From NCBI GenBank assembly GCA_029718625.1, contig CM056379.1, positions 65,003,626 to 65,067,625 on the forward strand: 64,000 nt of DNA. Direction: 5' to 3'. This document shows positions 9,833-19,914 of this stretch, in pieces. Both the position numbers and the translations under genes were made by a program. Below the pieces are notes generated by a model that did not search any database, was not told where the DNA came from, and saw only the letters and a list, made by a program, of their open reading frames with translations. The first letter of the stretch is position 1. Each line of letters starts with the position of its first letter. The stretch is from Synaphobranchus kaupii (lineage: Eukaryota; Chordata; Actinopteri; Anguilliformes; Synaphobranchidae).

Positions 9833-11438
9833 TAGTGGAGGAAATAATTATTTGATCCCCTGCCGATTTTGTAAGTTTGCCCACTGACAAAGAAATTAAC
9901 AGTCTATAATTTTAATGGTAGGTTTATTTTAACAGGTTTATTCTGTGAGAGACAGAATATCAAAAACAAAATCCAGAAAATCACATTATATAAAAGACAT
10001 AAATTGATTTGCATTTGATTGAGTGAAATAAGTATTTGATCCCCTACCAACCAGCAAGAATTCTGGCTCCCACAGACCGGTTAGATTAGTCCTCTCGCTT
10101 TAAGAAAGTACTCCTAATCTCAACTTGTTACCTGTATAAAAGACACCTGTCCACAGAATCAATCAATCAGATTCCAACCTCTCCACCATGGGCAAGACCA
10201 AAGAGCTGTCTAAGGACGTCAGGGACAAGATTGTAGACCTGCACAAGGCTGGAATGGGCTACAAGACCATCGGCAAGCAGCTTGGTGAGAAGGAGACAAC
10301 TGTTGGTGCGATTATTCGAAAATGGAAGAAACACAAAATGACCATCAATCGCCCTCGGTCTGGGGCTCCACGCAAGATCTCGCCTCGTGGGGTATCGATG
10401 ATCATGAGAAAGGTGAGGGATCAGCCCAGAACTACACGGGAGGAGCTTGTTAATGATCTCAAGGCAGCTGGGACCACAGTCACCAAGAAAACCATTGGTA
10501 ACACACTACGCCGTAATGGATTAAAATCCTGCAGCGCCCGCAAGGTCCCCCTGCTCAAGAAGGCACATGTACAGGCCCGTCTGAAGTTTGCCAATGAACA
10601 CCTGAATGATTCAGAGAAGACTTGGGAGAAGGTGATGTGGTCAGATGAGACCAAAATCGAGCTCTTTGGCATCAACTCGACTCACCGTGTTTGGAGGAAG
10701 AGAAATGCTGACTATGACCCCAAGAACACCATCCCCACCGTCAAGCATGGAGGTGGAAACATTATGCTTTGGGGGTGTTTCTCTGCTAAGGGGACAGGAC
10801 GACTTCACCGCATCGAGGGGAGGATGGACGGGGCCATGTACCGTGAAATCTTAGGCGACAACCTCCTTCCCTCAGCCAGGACACTGAAAATGGGTCGTGG
10901 ATGGGTCTTCCAGCGCGACAATGACCAAAAACATACAGCCAAGGCAACAAAGGAGTGGTTCAAGAAGAAGCACATTAAGGTCATGGAGTGGCCTAGCCAG
11001 TCTCCGGACCTTAATCCCATAGAAAATCTGTGGAGGGAGCTGAAGCTTCGAGTTGCCAAGCGACAGCCTCAAAACCTTAAGGATTTGCAGAGGATCTGCA
11101 AAGAGGAGTGGACCAAAATCCCTCCTGAGATGTACGCAAACCTGGTGACCAACTACAAGAAGCGTCTGACCTCTGTGCTTGCCAACAAGGGTTTCTCCAC
11201 CAAGTACTAAGTCATGTTTTGCTAGGGGATCAAATACTTATTTCACACAATCAAATGCAAATCAATTTATATCTTTTATATAATGTGATTTTCTGGATTT
11301 TTTTTTGTTGATATTCTGTCTCTCACAGAATGAACCTGTTAAAATAAACCTATCATTAAAATTATAGACCGTTCATTTCTTTGCCAGTGGGCAAACTTAC
11401 AAAATCGGCAAGGGATCAAATAATTATTTCCTCCACTG
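9833..11438 (+). mobile_element. Complete Tc1/mariner element with TA duplications
   Basis: Left end TAGTGGAGGAAATAATTATT and right end its inverse beginning CAGTGGAGG, flanked by TA at 9831-9832 and 11439-11440. Inverted repeats are about 200 bp with inner copies carrying AAATAAGTATTTGATCCCC near 10026-10044 and the inverse near 11224-11243, an IR/DR arrangement. The single ORF (10188-11210) is intact. The first base differs between the ends (T left, C right). It is inserted in the 3' part of the ERV, between post-env ORF B and the polypurine tract, and is therefore younger than the ERV. Confidence 0.95.
10188..11210 (+). CDS. Tc1-family transposase, intact, 340 aa
   Basis: Cut-and-paste transposase. 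N-terminal helix-turn-helix DNA-binding region (residues 1-110), with a GRPR-like hook replaced by [10 protein letters not shown] at about 54-63. Catalytic triad D153 (WSDET), D244 (QRDNDQKHT) and E279 (DLNPIENLW), DD34E spacing. Box [15 protein letters not shown] at about 187-201. Length is full for the family and there are no stops. In the D244 motif, QRDNDQKH replaces the commoner QHDNDPKH, so two neighbours of the catalytic Asp are altered; whether activity survives is unknown. The ATG at 10188 lies just inside the left inverted repeat as usual. With both ends of the element present this copy is a candidate for autonomous movement. Confidence 0.93.
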   Translation: MGKTKELSKDVRDKIVDLHKAGMGYKTIGKQLGEKETTVGAIIRKWKKHKMTINRPRSGAPRKISPRGVSMIMRKVRDQPRTTREELVNDLKAAGTTVTKKTIGNTLRRNGLKSCSARKVPLLKKAHVQARLKFANEHLNDSEKTWEKVMWSDETKIELFGINSTHRVWRKRNADYDPKNTIPTVKHGGGNIMLWGCFSAKGTGRLHRIEGRMDGAMYREILGDNLLPSARTLKMGRGWVFQRDNDQKHTAKATKEWFKKKHIKVMEWPSQSPDLNPIENLWRELKLRVAKRQPQNLKDLQRICKEEWTKIPPEMYANLVTNYKKRLTSVLANKGFSTKY

Positions 11439-11708
11439 TATGTGCTGTCACATAAATCTTACGATGCACACATTTACTGGACTGCGCAGTGAAGGAACAG
11501 AAATCTGCATGTGAGCGAGGGTCATATGCTATGCATAAGGTTATGACTGATAGCCATGCATCGAGCATGTAGGCAGAAGGAATAGTGAGCCAGGCGTTAC
11601 AATGAGAAAGATATTAGAGGGATCAGGAGATTAGGTATCTCTCTCCCCCGCAGGACTGCATAATTAACATGTATAATGGAATGGTGATTGTGAGGCTTAT
11701 CAAGCCTC

Positions 11709-11720
11709 AAAGGGGGGATT
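11709..11720 (+). other. Polypurine tract of the ERV
   Basis: The purine run AAAGGGGGGAT directly precedes the LTR start TGTTGG at 11721, the position and composition of the plus-strand primer of retroviruses. Confidence 0.75.
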
Positions 11721-11841
11721 TGTTGGAAATATTCCATTGGTCACCTGGGAACTGTATTACCTGTGACAGCATGGACATGTATTAAATGTAATGGACATGT
11801 ATTGAATGTGTTAAAAGAAATATAAAAAACAATGTACAAGC

Positions 11842-12915
11842 CAGGCCCGGTTCTAGACTGTTTTGATTGGGGGGTATGAAGAGATGTTGGTGGGGCACAA
11901 AGGGGAACGAAGTAGCGGGGGGTCTGGGGGTCCTCCCCCATAACATTTTGAGCCTTTTAAAACTTATTTCCTGCATTTCTACACAACCTCACACAGGGTA
12001 TTTTCTAAAATAAATTGTTTAATCTATCGGAGAGAATCGCTGCGCATATAGCGGCCCTGGGCGAGTTGGAATCACGGTCGGGCTTGGAGGAGTCGCGCCC
12101 TGAATCAGGACGTGATAACCTCCGTCTACTACTGGCTGACGGGGTTGTGCAGCGGTGATTCTTTAGCGGTTGCTACACGGGGGGAATTGAATTAGAATAG
12201 GGGTTCAATTGGGGGGAAAAAAATCTGAAACAAATTATATTAAAAAAACTAAAAAAAACGTAGGCTAGCCTACTTTAATCCATATCAAGAGCCGATGTAA
12301 TGGCCTTCTCATGAGCAAGAATAACCAGGTTTTGCTTTCGCCCATGCAACATGGTATGGCGGATGGGGTTAAAGATGCAAGATAACTTGGAGAAATAACT
12401 TGTTGCAGATGAAACCGATAATATCCAATTTTCAAACGGTCACATGCACATTTTCTCCTCTCTCTGAGATTACTGTTTTTGTACATGATCCCTGACAAAA
12501 ATAAGCGCAATAAACAAAAACAACTAAAGTTAAACTAACATTTAGAACACTAATTTTCCTTGCCCTATGTGTGTGCAATCTGAGCCATCAGAGTTCATAG
12601 TTGTCATGGCAACACCCCTCCCCCTCGACATGACACTGAGACTCCGAGAGACACTGTGCAGCGGACGGGTCTGCTTCAGAGCTCTGTGTGTTTGTGCCTG
12701 AATACAACGAGAAGAGGGGGTGAGCAGTGGGAGACTTTGGAGGCGGGCTGTAGGTTGCCCACCCAATCAGAAGTTAGAAACGGTACTGGTATTTTCTGTG
12801 CTATTTTCCCATTGGCTGAACAAAATGTATTTTTTTCTTAACTTTTGATTGGGTGGGCAAGACGCACGTTTGGGTGGGCTGAGCCCACCTCTGCCCATAG
12901 CTACCGCCGGCCTTG
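11842..12915. mobile_element. hAT-type non-autonomous element
   Basis: Flanked by the perfect 8-bp duplication GTACAAGC (11834-11841 and 12916-12923). Ends CAGGCCCGG and, inverted, CAAGGCCGG, the CAGGGCCGG-like termini common in hAT elements. Length 1074 bp, with no transposase domain recognised; the left interior holds a GGGGGTCTGGGGGTCCTCCC stretch often seen in decayed hAT copies. Inserted in U3 of the ERV LTR. Confidence 0.88.
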
Positions 12916-12985
12916 GTACAAGCACTGAATAGATTAGAGGCACACTGAGTAAAAAGAACACTGTCATACTGTAAACAGAATATGA

Positions 12986-13108
12986 GCTGGGAAACTAATG
13001 GTCAATACTGGCCTGCACGAACCGGAGAGGCCTGCATGAATAAGATTGCTGGGAAACTAATGGTCAATACTGGCCTGCACAAAGCGGAGAGGCCTGCACA
13101 AATAGATT
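12986..13108 (+). promoter_or_regulatory. Two 62-bp direct repeats in LTR U3
   Basis: Unit 1 starts at 12986 and unit 2 at 13048; both begin GCTGGGAAACTAATGG and differ at a few positions. Tandem repeats at this place in a retroviral U3 are typically enhancers. Function is inferred from position. Confidence 0.75.
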
Positions 13109-13451
13109 AGATGGTCACACGGTGATATATGTCCATTGTCCATTTTGAGGATGAGAACTGGGCATATGTCCATTTTAATTTGGTGTGAACCGGATAGTTA
13201 CGCCACAGTTGTTTACCAGTCCAAGAAAGTTGGGGTCAAAGGTGAGATTGGGAATGGTCCAAGAGGAGGAGACAGAGGTGGTAACCACCATGATTTCTTA
13301 AACTTAGCGGAATTGGTGTTAACCAATTAAACAGATGCCAAAGGGTGGAAGGCTGAGAAACCATGGTGGCGTGAGGAGAAGACACACCTGCAGGGCGGAT
13401 AACTGGGATGGGTTTACAGGGAATGGGACGGGCTGTGTGGTGTAAACAGTG

Positions 13452-13531
13452 TATAAATGAAGATGTAACAGTATTTGAATTTGAACACCTCTGCAGAGCT
13501 GTTTCGGCTTTACGAGTTTCTGTGTAATAAA
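13452..13531 (+). promoter_or_regulatory. LTR core promoter (TATA box) and poly(A) signal
   Basis: TATAAAT at 13452-13458 and AATAAA at 13526-13531, 74 bp apart, with R expected to start near 13480 and end near 13550. The order and spacing fit a retroviral LTR in which R contains the poly(A) signal. Confidence 0.7.
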
Positions 13532-13744
13532 GTCTGATTATTCTGGAAGATTCTGCCTCATCCTCTTTATTGAAATACTTAGAAGAAATTGGGACTGAAA
13601 GCTGAAAACTGAATTCTTGTTGCTTGGAAACCACGACAGATATTCGTACTGTCAACAAGATGCATTATGGTTCATTTGTAAGTTAGTGGACACTTTCATG
13701 CAAGACAGTCCAAAAGAGTTTTCCAGCTGCCCCGTGTCCTGGGA

Positions 13745-13954
13745 ATGGAGGAGAGCGAGGTGGCCGAGGCCCTCATTGCATACACCCGGCTCGCTGACGT
13801 GGTTGGGGAAGCAGAGCACGACAAGATTGTGGGAACATTTGTTTTTATTTTCAGTAACCAGCAGGATATGGAGCGATTCTTAATTGAAATTGTGGACCAC
13901 AGGCGTTACATAATTTTCTGTCTTCTTCCCTTACAGCCTGAGGAGGTAGAGTAA
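13745..13954 (+). CDS. Small ORF of unknown nature after the ERV LTR
   Basis: A 69-aa ORF in flanking sequence 107 bp downstream of the LTR. The product begins MEESEVAEALIAYTRLADVV, is acidic and helical-looking, and ends PEEVE. The sequence before the last five codons is a strong splice acceptor (pyrimidine run, then ACAG, at about 13925-13937), another acceptor-like TTTTCAG ends at 13853, and paired AATAAA motifs lie at about 14090-14104. These could mark terminal exons of a host gene, but no donor is evident and no family is recognised. It may equally be chance. Confidence 0.25.
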   Translation: MEESEVAEALIAYTRLADVVGEAEHDKIVGTFVFIFSNQQDMERFLIEIVDHRRYIIFCLLPLQPEEVE

Positions 13955-14471
13955 GGACTACTCGTGTTATATAGTGTACATAAATATATATAGTTTTAGA
14001 TTGCATGGGTGTTCAGTGTGTCGTGTAAGTTCTTATTGGTTGTCCTTTTTTCCCTTTGTTATTTTCTTATTAGACTTTGATATTCCAAAAAATAAAAAAT
14101 AAAGTATTTTACAAATTATTAATTTGTGTGGTTGCTAAAGTCTATGGCTGCCTAATCTGTTCTTCTGTCATTCCATCATTTTGGGTTATTTGTACTTTTA
14201 AAGTTCCCTGGTAGACTATCATATAAAGTGATGAAGAAAATGTTAGCCATATTCACTATTCCTATATCACACATACACCTCAGCACAAATAAACCTTGCA
14301 TAAGGTCATGGAATCTGTCCATGGTTCTGCAATGCTTAAAACATGCCTTCTGCCAGAAATTGTAAAGTGCTGCACAATCATTTGTATTTAGTGTTGCACA
14401 GTGTTTAATGGTATGGACAAAGAGTTCAACATTGGGAACAGTCTGCTGGCTTGTATTGAGATGCCTATTAT
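13955..14471. other. Flanking DNA without recognised gene
   Basis: AT-rich sequence between the ERV and the Gmr1-like element. Contains AATAAA-type motifs at about 14090-14104; otherwise nothing was recognised. Confidence 0.5.
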
Positions 14472-14476
14472 ACCTC

Positions 14477-14806
14477 TGTGGCGAGGTGAGCACCACCGCT
14501 CCCGTGCAGAGACAGTAACCAGGCAGGATTTTTTAGAGAACACGGCTTTATTTCCGAACTCTCTCTGGTTTTTACACACACACATAAATTCCGTCCTCCG
14601 CTCTTCTCCCCGCAGATGTTCCGGCCGGCTTTTATGCACTCAGGCTCACTGTCGAACAATCAAGGCAATTGGTTAATTGATACAAACAATAATACAATCA
14701 ATCGTTACCAATTGCATGATTCCCGAGAGCTGTGTCGGCTCCACAAACCACACGCGTTCACTCTCTCTCTTGCCGGCAGCGCTTAAAACCACGCCCCCCT
14801 ACCACA
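14477..14806 (-). repeat. 3' LTR of the Gmr1-like element
   Basis: 330 bp, TG...CA borders (minus strand TGTGGTAGGG to CTCGCCACA). A poly(A) signal AATAAA on the minus strand lies at 14547-14552 and a TATA-like CATAAAAGCC near 14628-14637. A purine tract (minus-strand GGTGGGGGTA) abuts the LTR at 14807-14816. Confidence 0.93.
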
Positions 14807-16975
14807 TACCCCCACCGCCCGACTTAGGCCGGGAAGCCATCCGGCCGATGACCGACCCCCCCCCCCCTCCTCCTCCCCCACCGGGCGAGAGAGAAAGTCC
14901 GCCACCACCATCTGCGCTCCCGGCCTATGAATCACCTTGAAATTAAAAGGCTGTAAAGCCAGATACCAACGAGTGATTCGGGCGTTAGTATCCTTCATGC
15001 GGTGAAGCCATTGGAGGGGAGCATGGTCCGAACAGAGGGTGAATGGGCGACCCAGTAGGTAATAACGGAGGGACCCGACCGCCCACCGAATGGCCAGACA
15101 CTCTTTCTCGACCGTGCTGTACTTAGCTTCGCGTTGTGAAAGTTTCCTGCTAATGTACAGCACTGGTCGGTCGACCCCCTCCACCTGCTGCGTCAAAACG
15201 GCCCCCAGCCCTCTGTCCGATGCGTCTGTCTGCACATTAAAAGGGAGAGAGAAGTTAGGGGTGAACAGGAGCGGTTTCCCACAAAGAGCTTCCTTCACCC
15301 GCTCAAACGCCTGCCGGCACAATTCCGTCCACTGGACCGGATCTGAGGCACCTTTCCGAGTCAAGTCGGTTAGGGGACTGGTCAGCTCCGAGAAGGCAGG
15401 AATAAACCTTCTGTAGTAGCCAGCCAGCCCCAAAAACCTCCTCACCTCTTTTTTTGTCTTGGGTCGGAGGCAGGTCGCAATCGCTGCGGTTTTGTCCACT
15501 AGAGGCCGCACCTGTCCACTTCCCAAGTGGTACCCCAAATACCGTACCTCCGCTCGGCCAATTGCACACTTCTTTGGGTTAGCCGTGAGCCCCGCCTGTC
15601 TCAGGGACTCTAACACCGCCCCCACATGCCGCACATGCTGAGCCCAGCTGTTGCTGTGGATGATAATGTCATCCAGATAGGCTGCAGCAAAAGCAGCATG
15701 CGGACGCAGCACCCTGTCCATGAGACGTTGAAATGTGGCAGGGGCCCCGAATAACCCAAACGGAAGTGTCCGAAATTGGTACAACCCGTCCGGCACGGAG
15801 AAAGCCGTTTTTTCCTTGGACTCTGGAGACAAGGGAATCTGCCAGTAGCCCTTGGTTAAATCCAGTGTCGAAAAAAAACGAGCTGTGCCCAGCCGATCCA
15901 AGAGTTCGTCGACCCGAGGCATTGGATAGGCATCAAAACGTGACACTTCGTTCACCTTACGATAGTCTACACAGAACCGCATAGATCCATCCGGCTTACC
16001 CACTAGCACGATGGGACTATTCCAGGCACTGTTAGACTCCTCTATCACCCCCAATTCCAGCATTGCCTTTATTTCTGCCTGAACCTATTTCTTTTTATGT
16101 TCCGGTAGTCTATAGGGCCGTGAACGCGCCGTCACGCCCGGGGTTGTCTCAATGTGGTGGTTTATGAGGTTAGTGCGACCTGGTAGAGGGGAAAACACAT
16201 CCGCAAACCGCTTTTGCAACAAGGCAAGATCCGCTCTCTGATTCGGTAGGAGATGGCTATCCGAAAGGGGTGAGGTTTGATCGGTAGAATTTGGTACCTC
16301 AGGCCCCAGCTCATCTCTCTCCTGATCTACCGTGACCAGAGAGACCGGTACTACCTCTTTCCATGCTTTTAGTAGATTGAGGTGATAAATCTGTTTCGCC
16401 CCCTCTCTATCAGATCGCACCACCTCATAATCGACTTCCCCCACTCGTCGTGTAACCACGAAGGGTCCTTGCCACTTGGCGAGTAATTTTGTGCTGGACG
16501 TCGGGAGTAATACCAGGACTTTATCTCCCGGTGAAAATTGACGTAGCTTAGTTCCTCTATCGTAGTGCTTCTGCTGACGTTCCTGAGCCTCGAGCAAATT
16601 CTCCCGTGACAATCTACCCAGTGTATGGAGTTTTGCTCACAGGTCCATGACGTACTGAATTTTGTTTTTACTGGGACTTGGACCCTCCTCCCAGCTTTCC
16701 TTAACTAGATCCAAGACACCCCGTGGTCGCCTACCGAACAGCAATTCAAAGGGAGAAAATCCCGTGGAGGCCTGGGGAACCTCTCGCACTGCAAACAAGA
16801 GAGGAACTAACCACTTATCCCAATTTCGGCTATCATCGTGTACGAACTTCCGAATCATAGACTTCAAAGTCCTATTAAAACGCTCCACGAGCCCATCTGT
16901 TTGCGGATGGTATACGCTGGTTTTAATAGACTGAATCCCCAATAATTCATATAATTTGCATAATGTGCTTGACAT
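14783..16975 (-). pseudogene. pol: Gmr1-like pol, 3' part: integrase core end, RT, RNase H (two stops)
   Basis: Three same-frame stretches. 16975-16637 holds the integrase core end (HPQTDGLVERFNRTLK with the catalytic Glu). 16612-16085 holds the integrase C-terminus and the linker to RT. 16063-14783 holds RT and RNase H: counting from the Met codon at 16063, TLDLTKGYWQ (catalytic D68), YLDD (129-132) and the RNase H Asp in TDASDRGLG (D280). The stretches are separated by a TGA at 16634-16636 and a TAG at 16082-16084. The TGA follows CTG and could come from CGA by CpG decay. The frame ends 24 bp inside the 3' LTR. The RT motifs themselves are intact. Confidence 0.88.
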
Positions 16976-19058
16976 AATCGAAGTGCCTTGATCCGTCAGA
17001 ATCTCTTTTCGGGATTCCGACGCGGGAGATTATCTGAAACAAAGCCTGCGCAACACTCTTAGCTGAGATATTGCGTAACGGCACTGCTTCGGGATACCTA
17101 GTTGCATAATCCACCAGAACTAACACAAATCGGTATCCCTGCGTGCTTCTGTCAAATGGCCTGATGAGATCCATGCCCACTCTATCAAAAGGGACCTCAA
17201 TTAACGGTAGAGGGCGCAACGGCGCTTTTGGGATGGCCGGGGAATTCACTAGCTGACAGTCTGGGCAGGACGCACACCACCGACGTACGTCCGCCCAAAT
17301 GCCCGGCCAATAGAACCGGGCCATTATCCGGTTTAGTGTTTTCTCATACCCTAAATGACCAGCCATGGGGTTGTAATGAGCTGCCTGGAAAATCATTTCC
17401 CGGCGGCTTTTAGGTACCAACAACTGGGTCATCTCCTCACCTGTCTGAGTGTCACGACTCACTCTGTACAATCTGTCCTTAATGATTACAAAATATGGGT
17501 GAGAGCGTGCAGCGTCAGGGAGCACCAGCTGACCATCCACATATACGACCTGATCAAAGGCAAAGCGTAGGGTGTCGTCGCGAGACTGCGCGAGTGGGAA
17601 ATCCTCCACGGGGTGGAACACCGGCACCTGGGGAGTCTCCACCGGAGGCTCTCCCGGAGCCGTCCCCCCCCCGGCAGTGTCGGGCGACCCCGCGTCACCA
17701 CTGTCAACTGCACACACGTCACACTTCACTAGCGGTCGTGATCGCACCCCCATCAGCTTCTCAGCTACCTGTTTAAACCCCGCCCAATCTGTGCCCAGAA
17801 TCAGAGGGTGCGAGAGGCGGGAGCTAACCGCAGCCTCTAGAATATGCTTTTTCTCTTTGACACAAATTTCCACTGACACTATAGGGTACTTGTGTATATC
17901 CCCATGCACACACCTAATAGATACCCAATGTGCCGTCACCAACGCCTCTGGCTGAACCAGGCTCTGTAGGATCATGGACTGCATCGCCCCTGAGTCCAAC
18001 AGTGCCCGGTGTTCACTCCCTTGCACCCTTACCGGAATGCAGTACGCCCCGTCTAGATCGGGAGCGGAGGTGGGCGGGCCGACGACACGGACCACCTGCC
18101 CCACCTCCATGAGCGGACAATCGCGGCGCAGGTGGCCCAGCTGTCCGCACCGCCAACACCCCGGTCCAGGCGTCTGAGGAGCTCCCTGTGGGCCGGACTG
18201 CACCGTCACTGAGCCTGAGTGGGGAGAAGGAGGAGACAAAATAAAGGGATTAACACGAGGGAAGGAGGGGTTTTGGGGACGGGAAACGGGAAGGGGAAGA
18301 GCACGGGTGGTGAACTTTTTTCGGGGCGCTGGCTCCGGTTTCTGCTGCTGGGTGAAGGGGTGTTGTGCCAGGTGGTCCTCCGCCAGGGTGACGGCGACGT
18401 CCAGGTTGGTGGGCCGGTGGCACTGGACCCAGCTGGCCGTATCCGCCGGCAACCCTGCGGTGAAGCGCTCGAGGACCACCTGCTCCACGACTCCAGCTGC
18501 GGATCTTATCTCCGACTGTAGCCAGCGCCTCGCCATGTCGGTCAGCCGCTGGGCGTATGCGAATGGCCGGTCCTCTCCCGTCAGGGTGGTCTCCCGGAAG
18601 CGACGTCGGTGATCCTCCGGGCTGAATCCCATTCGGTCGAGGACCACCTTTTCCAGATTTCTAAAATCTTTCCTAGCGGCTGCCGGCAGTCCATGCGCCA
18701 CCTGTTGCGCCTCCCCTGATAAGAGGGGCAGGAGACGTACCGACCACTCTTCCAGTGGCCACCTGCACGTCTCCACTGCCACCTCAAACGCCTCGAGGAA
18801 GGCCTGAGCGTCATCGTCCGCTGTCATCTTTGGAAGGTGAAATTTCGGGGACGAGACGCTCTGCCTTCCCCTGGAACCCCCGGCAGGAGCCAGCTGTAGC
18901 AGCGCCTGGGTCTGGAGGCTAGACTGCTCTCGCAGGGCTTGCATCTGCTCTGCGTGAGCAGCCGACTGTTGTACCTGCATGGCAGCTAGCCCCTCCAGCA
19001 ATTTTCCCAGCGCTGCTACGGAGGTTGGCTGCTCCGGCTGCTCCTGGCTGTTATCCAT
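16947..19058 (-). CDS. gag-pol: Gmr1-like Gag-protease-integrase N-terminal ORF
   Basis: Starts at the ATG at 19058, 71 bp inside the 5' LTR. Gag forms particles and binds RNA; protease matures it; integrase inserts the cDNA. Counting from this Met: coiled-coil-like Gln-rich start (10-60), capsid with SCAN-like helices (about 131-236), CCHC knuckle CWRCGQLGHLRRDC (about 301-314), protease LLDSGA (Asp near 355; codon at about 17994-17996), integrase zinc domain ending CASCPDC, then the first catalytic Asp in GMDLI. Gag and pol are in one frame here. The frame is lost near 17010 after GIPK, where an A run seems one base too long; the last 20 or so residues before the stop at 16947 are out of frame and not part of the integrase. 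Confidence 0.88.
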   Translation of the reverse strand: MDNSQEQPEQPTSVAALGKLLEGLAAMQVQQSAAHAEQMQALREQSSLQTQALLQLAPAGGSRGRQSVSSPKFHLPKMTADDDAQAFLEAFEVAVETCRWPLEEWSVRLLPLLSGEAQQVAHGLPAAARKDFRNLEKVVLDRMGFSPEDHRRRFRETTLTGEDRPFAYAQRLTDMARRWLQSEIRSAAGVVEQVVLERFTAGLPADTASWVQCHRPTNLDVAVTLAEDHLAQHPFTQQQKPEPAPRKKFTTRALPLPVSRPQNPSFPRVNPFILSPPSPHSGSVTVQSGPQGAPQTPGPGCWRCGQLGHLRRDCPLMEVGQVVRVVGPPTSAPDLDGAYCIPVRVQGSEHRALLDSGAMQSMILQSLVQPEALVTAHWVSIRCVHGDIHKYPIVSVEICVKEKKHILEAAVSSRLSHPLILGTDWAGFKQVAEKLMGVRSRPLVKCDVCAVDSGDAGSPDTAGGGTAPGEPPVETPQVPVFHPVEDFPLAQSRDDTLRFAFDQVVYVDGQLVLPDAARSHPYFVIIKDRLYRVSRDTQTGEEMTQLLVPKSRREMIFQAAHYNPMAGHLGYEKTLNRIMARFYWPGIWADVRRWCASCPDCQLVNSPAIPKAPLRPLPLIEVPFDRVGMDLIRPFDRSTQGYRFVLVLVDYATRYPEAVPLRNISAKSVAQALFQIISRVGIPKRDSDGSRHFDYVKHIMQII

Positions 19059-19128
19059 TGCTTTATTCAGAAATGTTTTTCTGTCCTCTGCACTGTTTTC
19101 GCCTTTTTTTCCCCGTACGGGCCACCAC

Positions 19129-19457
19129 TGTGGCGAGGTGAGCACCACCGCTCCCGTGCAGAGACAGTAACCAGGCAGGATTTTTAGAGAACACGGCTTT
19201 ATTTCCGAACTCTCTCTGGTTTTTACACACACACATAAATTCCGTCCTCCGCTCTTCTCCCCGCAGATGTTCCGGCCGGCTTTTATGCACTCAGGCTCAC
19301 TGTCGAACAATCAAGGCAATTGGTTAATTGATACAAACAATAATACAATCAATCGTTACCAATTGCATGATTCCCGAGAGCTGTGTCGGCTCCACAAACC
19401 ACACGCGTTCACTCTCTCTCTTGCCGGCAGCGCCTAAAACCACGCCCCCCTACCACA
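19129..19457 (-). repeat. 5' LTR of the Gmr1-like element
   Basis: 329 bp, same borders as the 3' copy, with the poly(A) signal on the minus strand at 19198-19203. Differences from the 14477 LTR are one T-run length change and one C/T substitution, which implies recent insertion. Confidence 0.93.
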
Positions 19458-19506
19458 ACCTCAAAATAACATTTTCAAAAATCTAGCAAGGTTCATAATA
19501 TGCATA

Positions 19507-19755
19507 TCGACAGCCTCATAACAAAAGTGCCTAAGTCATTTTTTTGTAGTTTTGAGAAAAAGGCAAAAAACTGCTGCAATTCTATGTCAATGAGGATTTA
19601 GGCAGAATAGCATAAAGTGGTTCAGGAAGTGCACAGCGACCTGCAGTGACTTGAGCATTTTTACACTGTTGAAGAATGATAAATCAAGTGATTTAGGCAG
19701 AAAATCTCAAAATGTCCAAAAAATGACTTAGGCACTTTTGTTATGAGGCTGTCGA
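19507..19755. mobile_element. Palindromic TA-site MITE
   Basis: TCGACAGCCTCATAACAAAA at the left and its inverse at the right, about 40 bp of near-perfect terminal inverted repeat, flanked by TA at 19505-19506 and 19756-19757. Length 249 bp, non-coding. The TA duplication suggests mobilisation by a Tc1/mariner-type transposase. Confidence 0.8.
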
Positions 19756-19914
19756 TATAAACCCTTAGATCACTACTGAGTTTGTAAATTAAGTTTGGAA
19801 CTGTGACGACTCCATAGTTGGATACATCAATAATGTCGATGAAGCTGTAGTGTAGACTTGCAGTGACTGCTAGTAGGTGTGGTTGAATCGTGTTGAAAGC
19901 ACTGAGGATGTAGT

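Larger units (their letters stand above)
2055..13638 (+). mobile_element. Class I endogenous retrovirus, 3' half, heavily interrupted
   Basis: In order: integrase C-terminal half (2055 on), env leader region (from about 2892), env main part (6061-7920), two post-env ORFs (8146-8682; 8743-9612 split), polypurine tract (11709-11720) and 3' LTR (11721-13638). It is interrupted at 3146-6056 (GGGCCC-ended transposon), about 8991-9430 (LINE tail), 9833-11438 (Tc1) and 11842-12915 (hAT). The 5' side is broken by the Tc1 ending at 2053, so gag, protease, RT, the 5' LTR and the primer-binding site are not seen. The GPF module in the integrase and the CX6CC motif in Env place it with gamma/epsilon-type (class I) retroviruses. 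It is an old genomic copy and not functional as it stands. Confidence 0.85.
11721..13638 (+). repeat. ERV 3' LTR (about 840 bp without its hAT insert)
   Basis: Starts TGTTGG after the polypurine tract and ends ACGACA, giving TG...CA borders. Inside are two 62-bp direct repeats (12986-13108, enhancer-like), a TATA box (13452), a poly(A) signal (13526) and a U5-like remainder of about 90 bp. A 1074-bp hAT element sits at 11842-12915 with an 8-bp duplication. No matching 5' LTR lies in the window, so the target duplication cannot be checked. Confidence 0.8.
14477..19457 (-). mobile_element. Gmr1-like Ty3/Gypsy retrotransposon, full length, minus strand
   Basis: LTRs at 19129-19457 (5') and 14477-14806 (3') are near identical: one extra T in a T run and one C/T change were seen. 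The 5-bp duplication ACCTC flanks the element (14472-14476 and 19458-19462). Order on the minus strand: gag with a capsid resembling SCAN, zinc knuckle, protease, integrase, then reverse transcriptase and RNase H. Integrase ahead of RT is the hallmark of Gmr1-like Gypsy elements, unlike other Ty3/Gypsy. Behind the 5' LTR a primer-binding-site-like TGGTGGCCCGTACGGGG follows; I could not assign its tRNA. Pol has one frameshift and two in-frame stops, so this copy is young but not autonomous. Confidence 0.93.
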
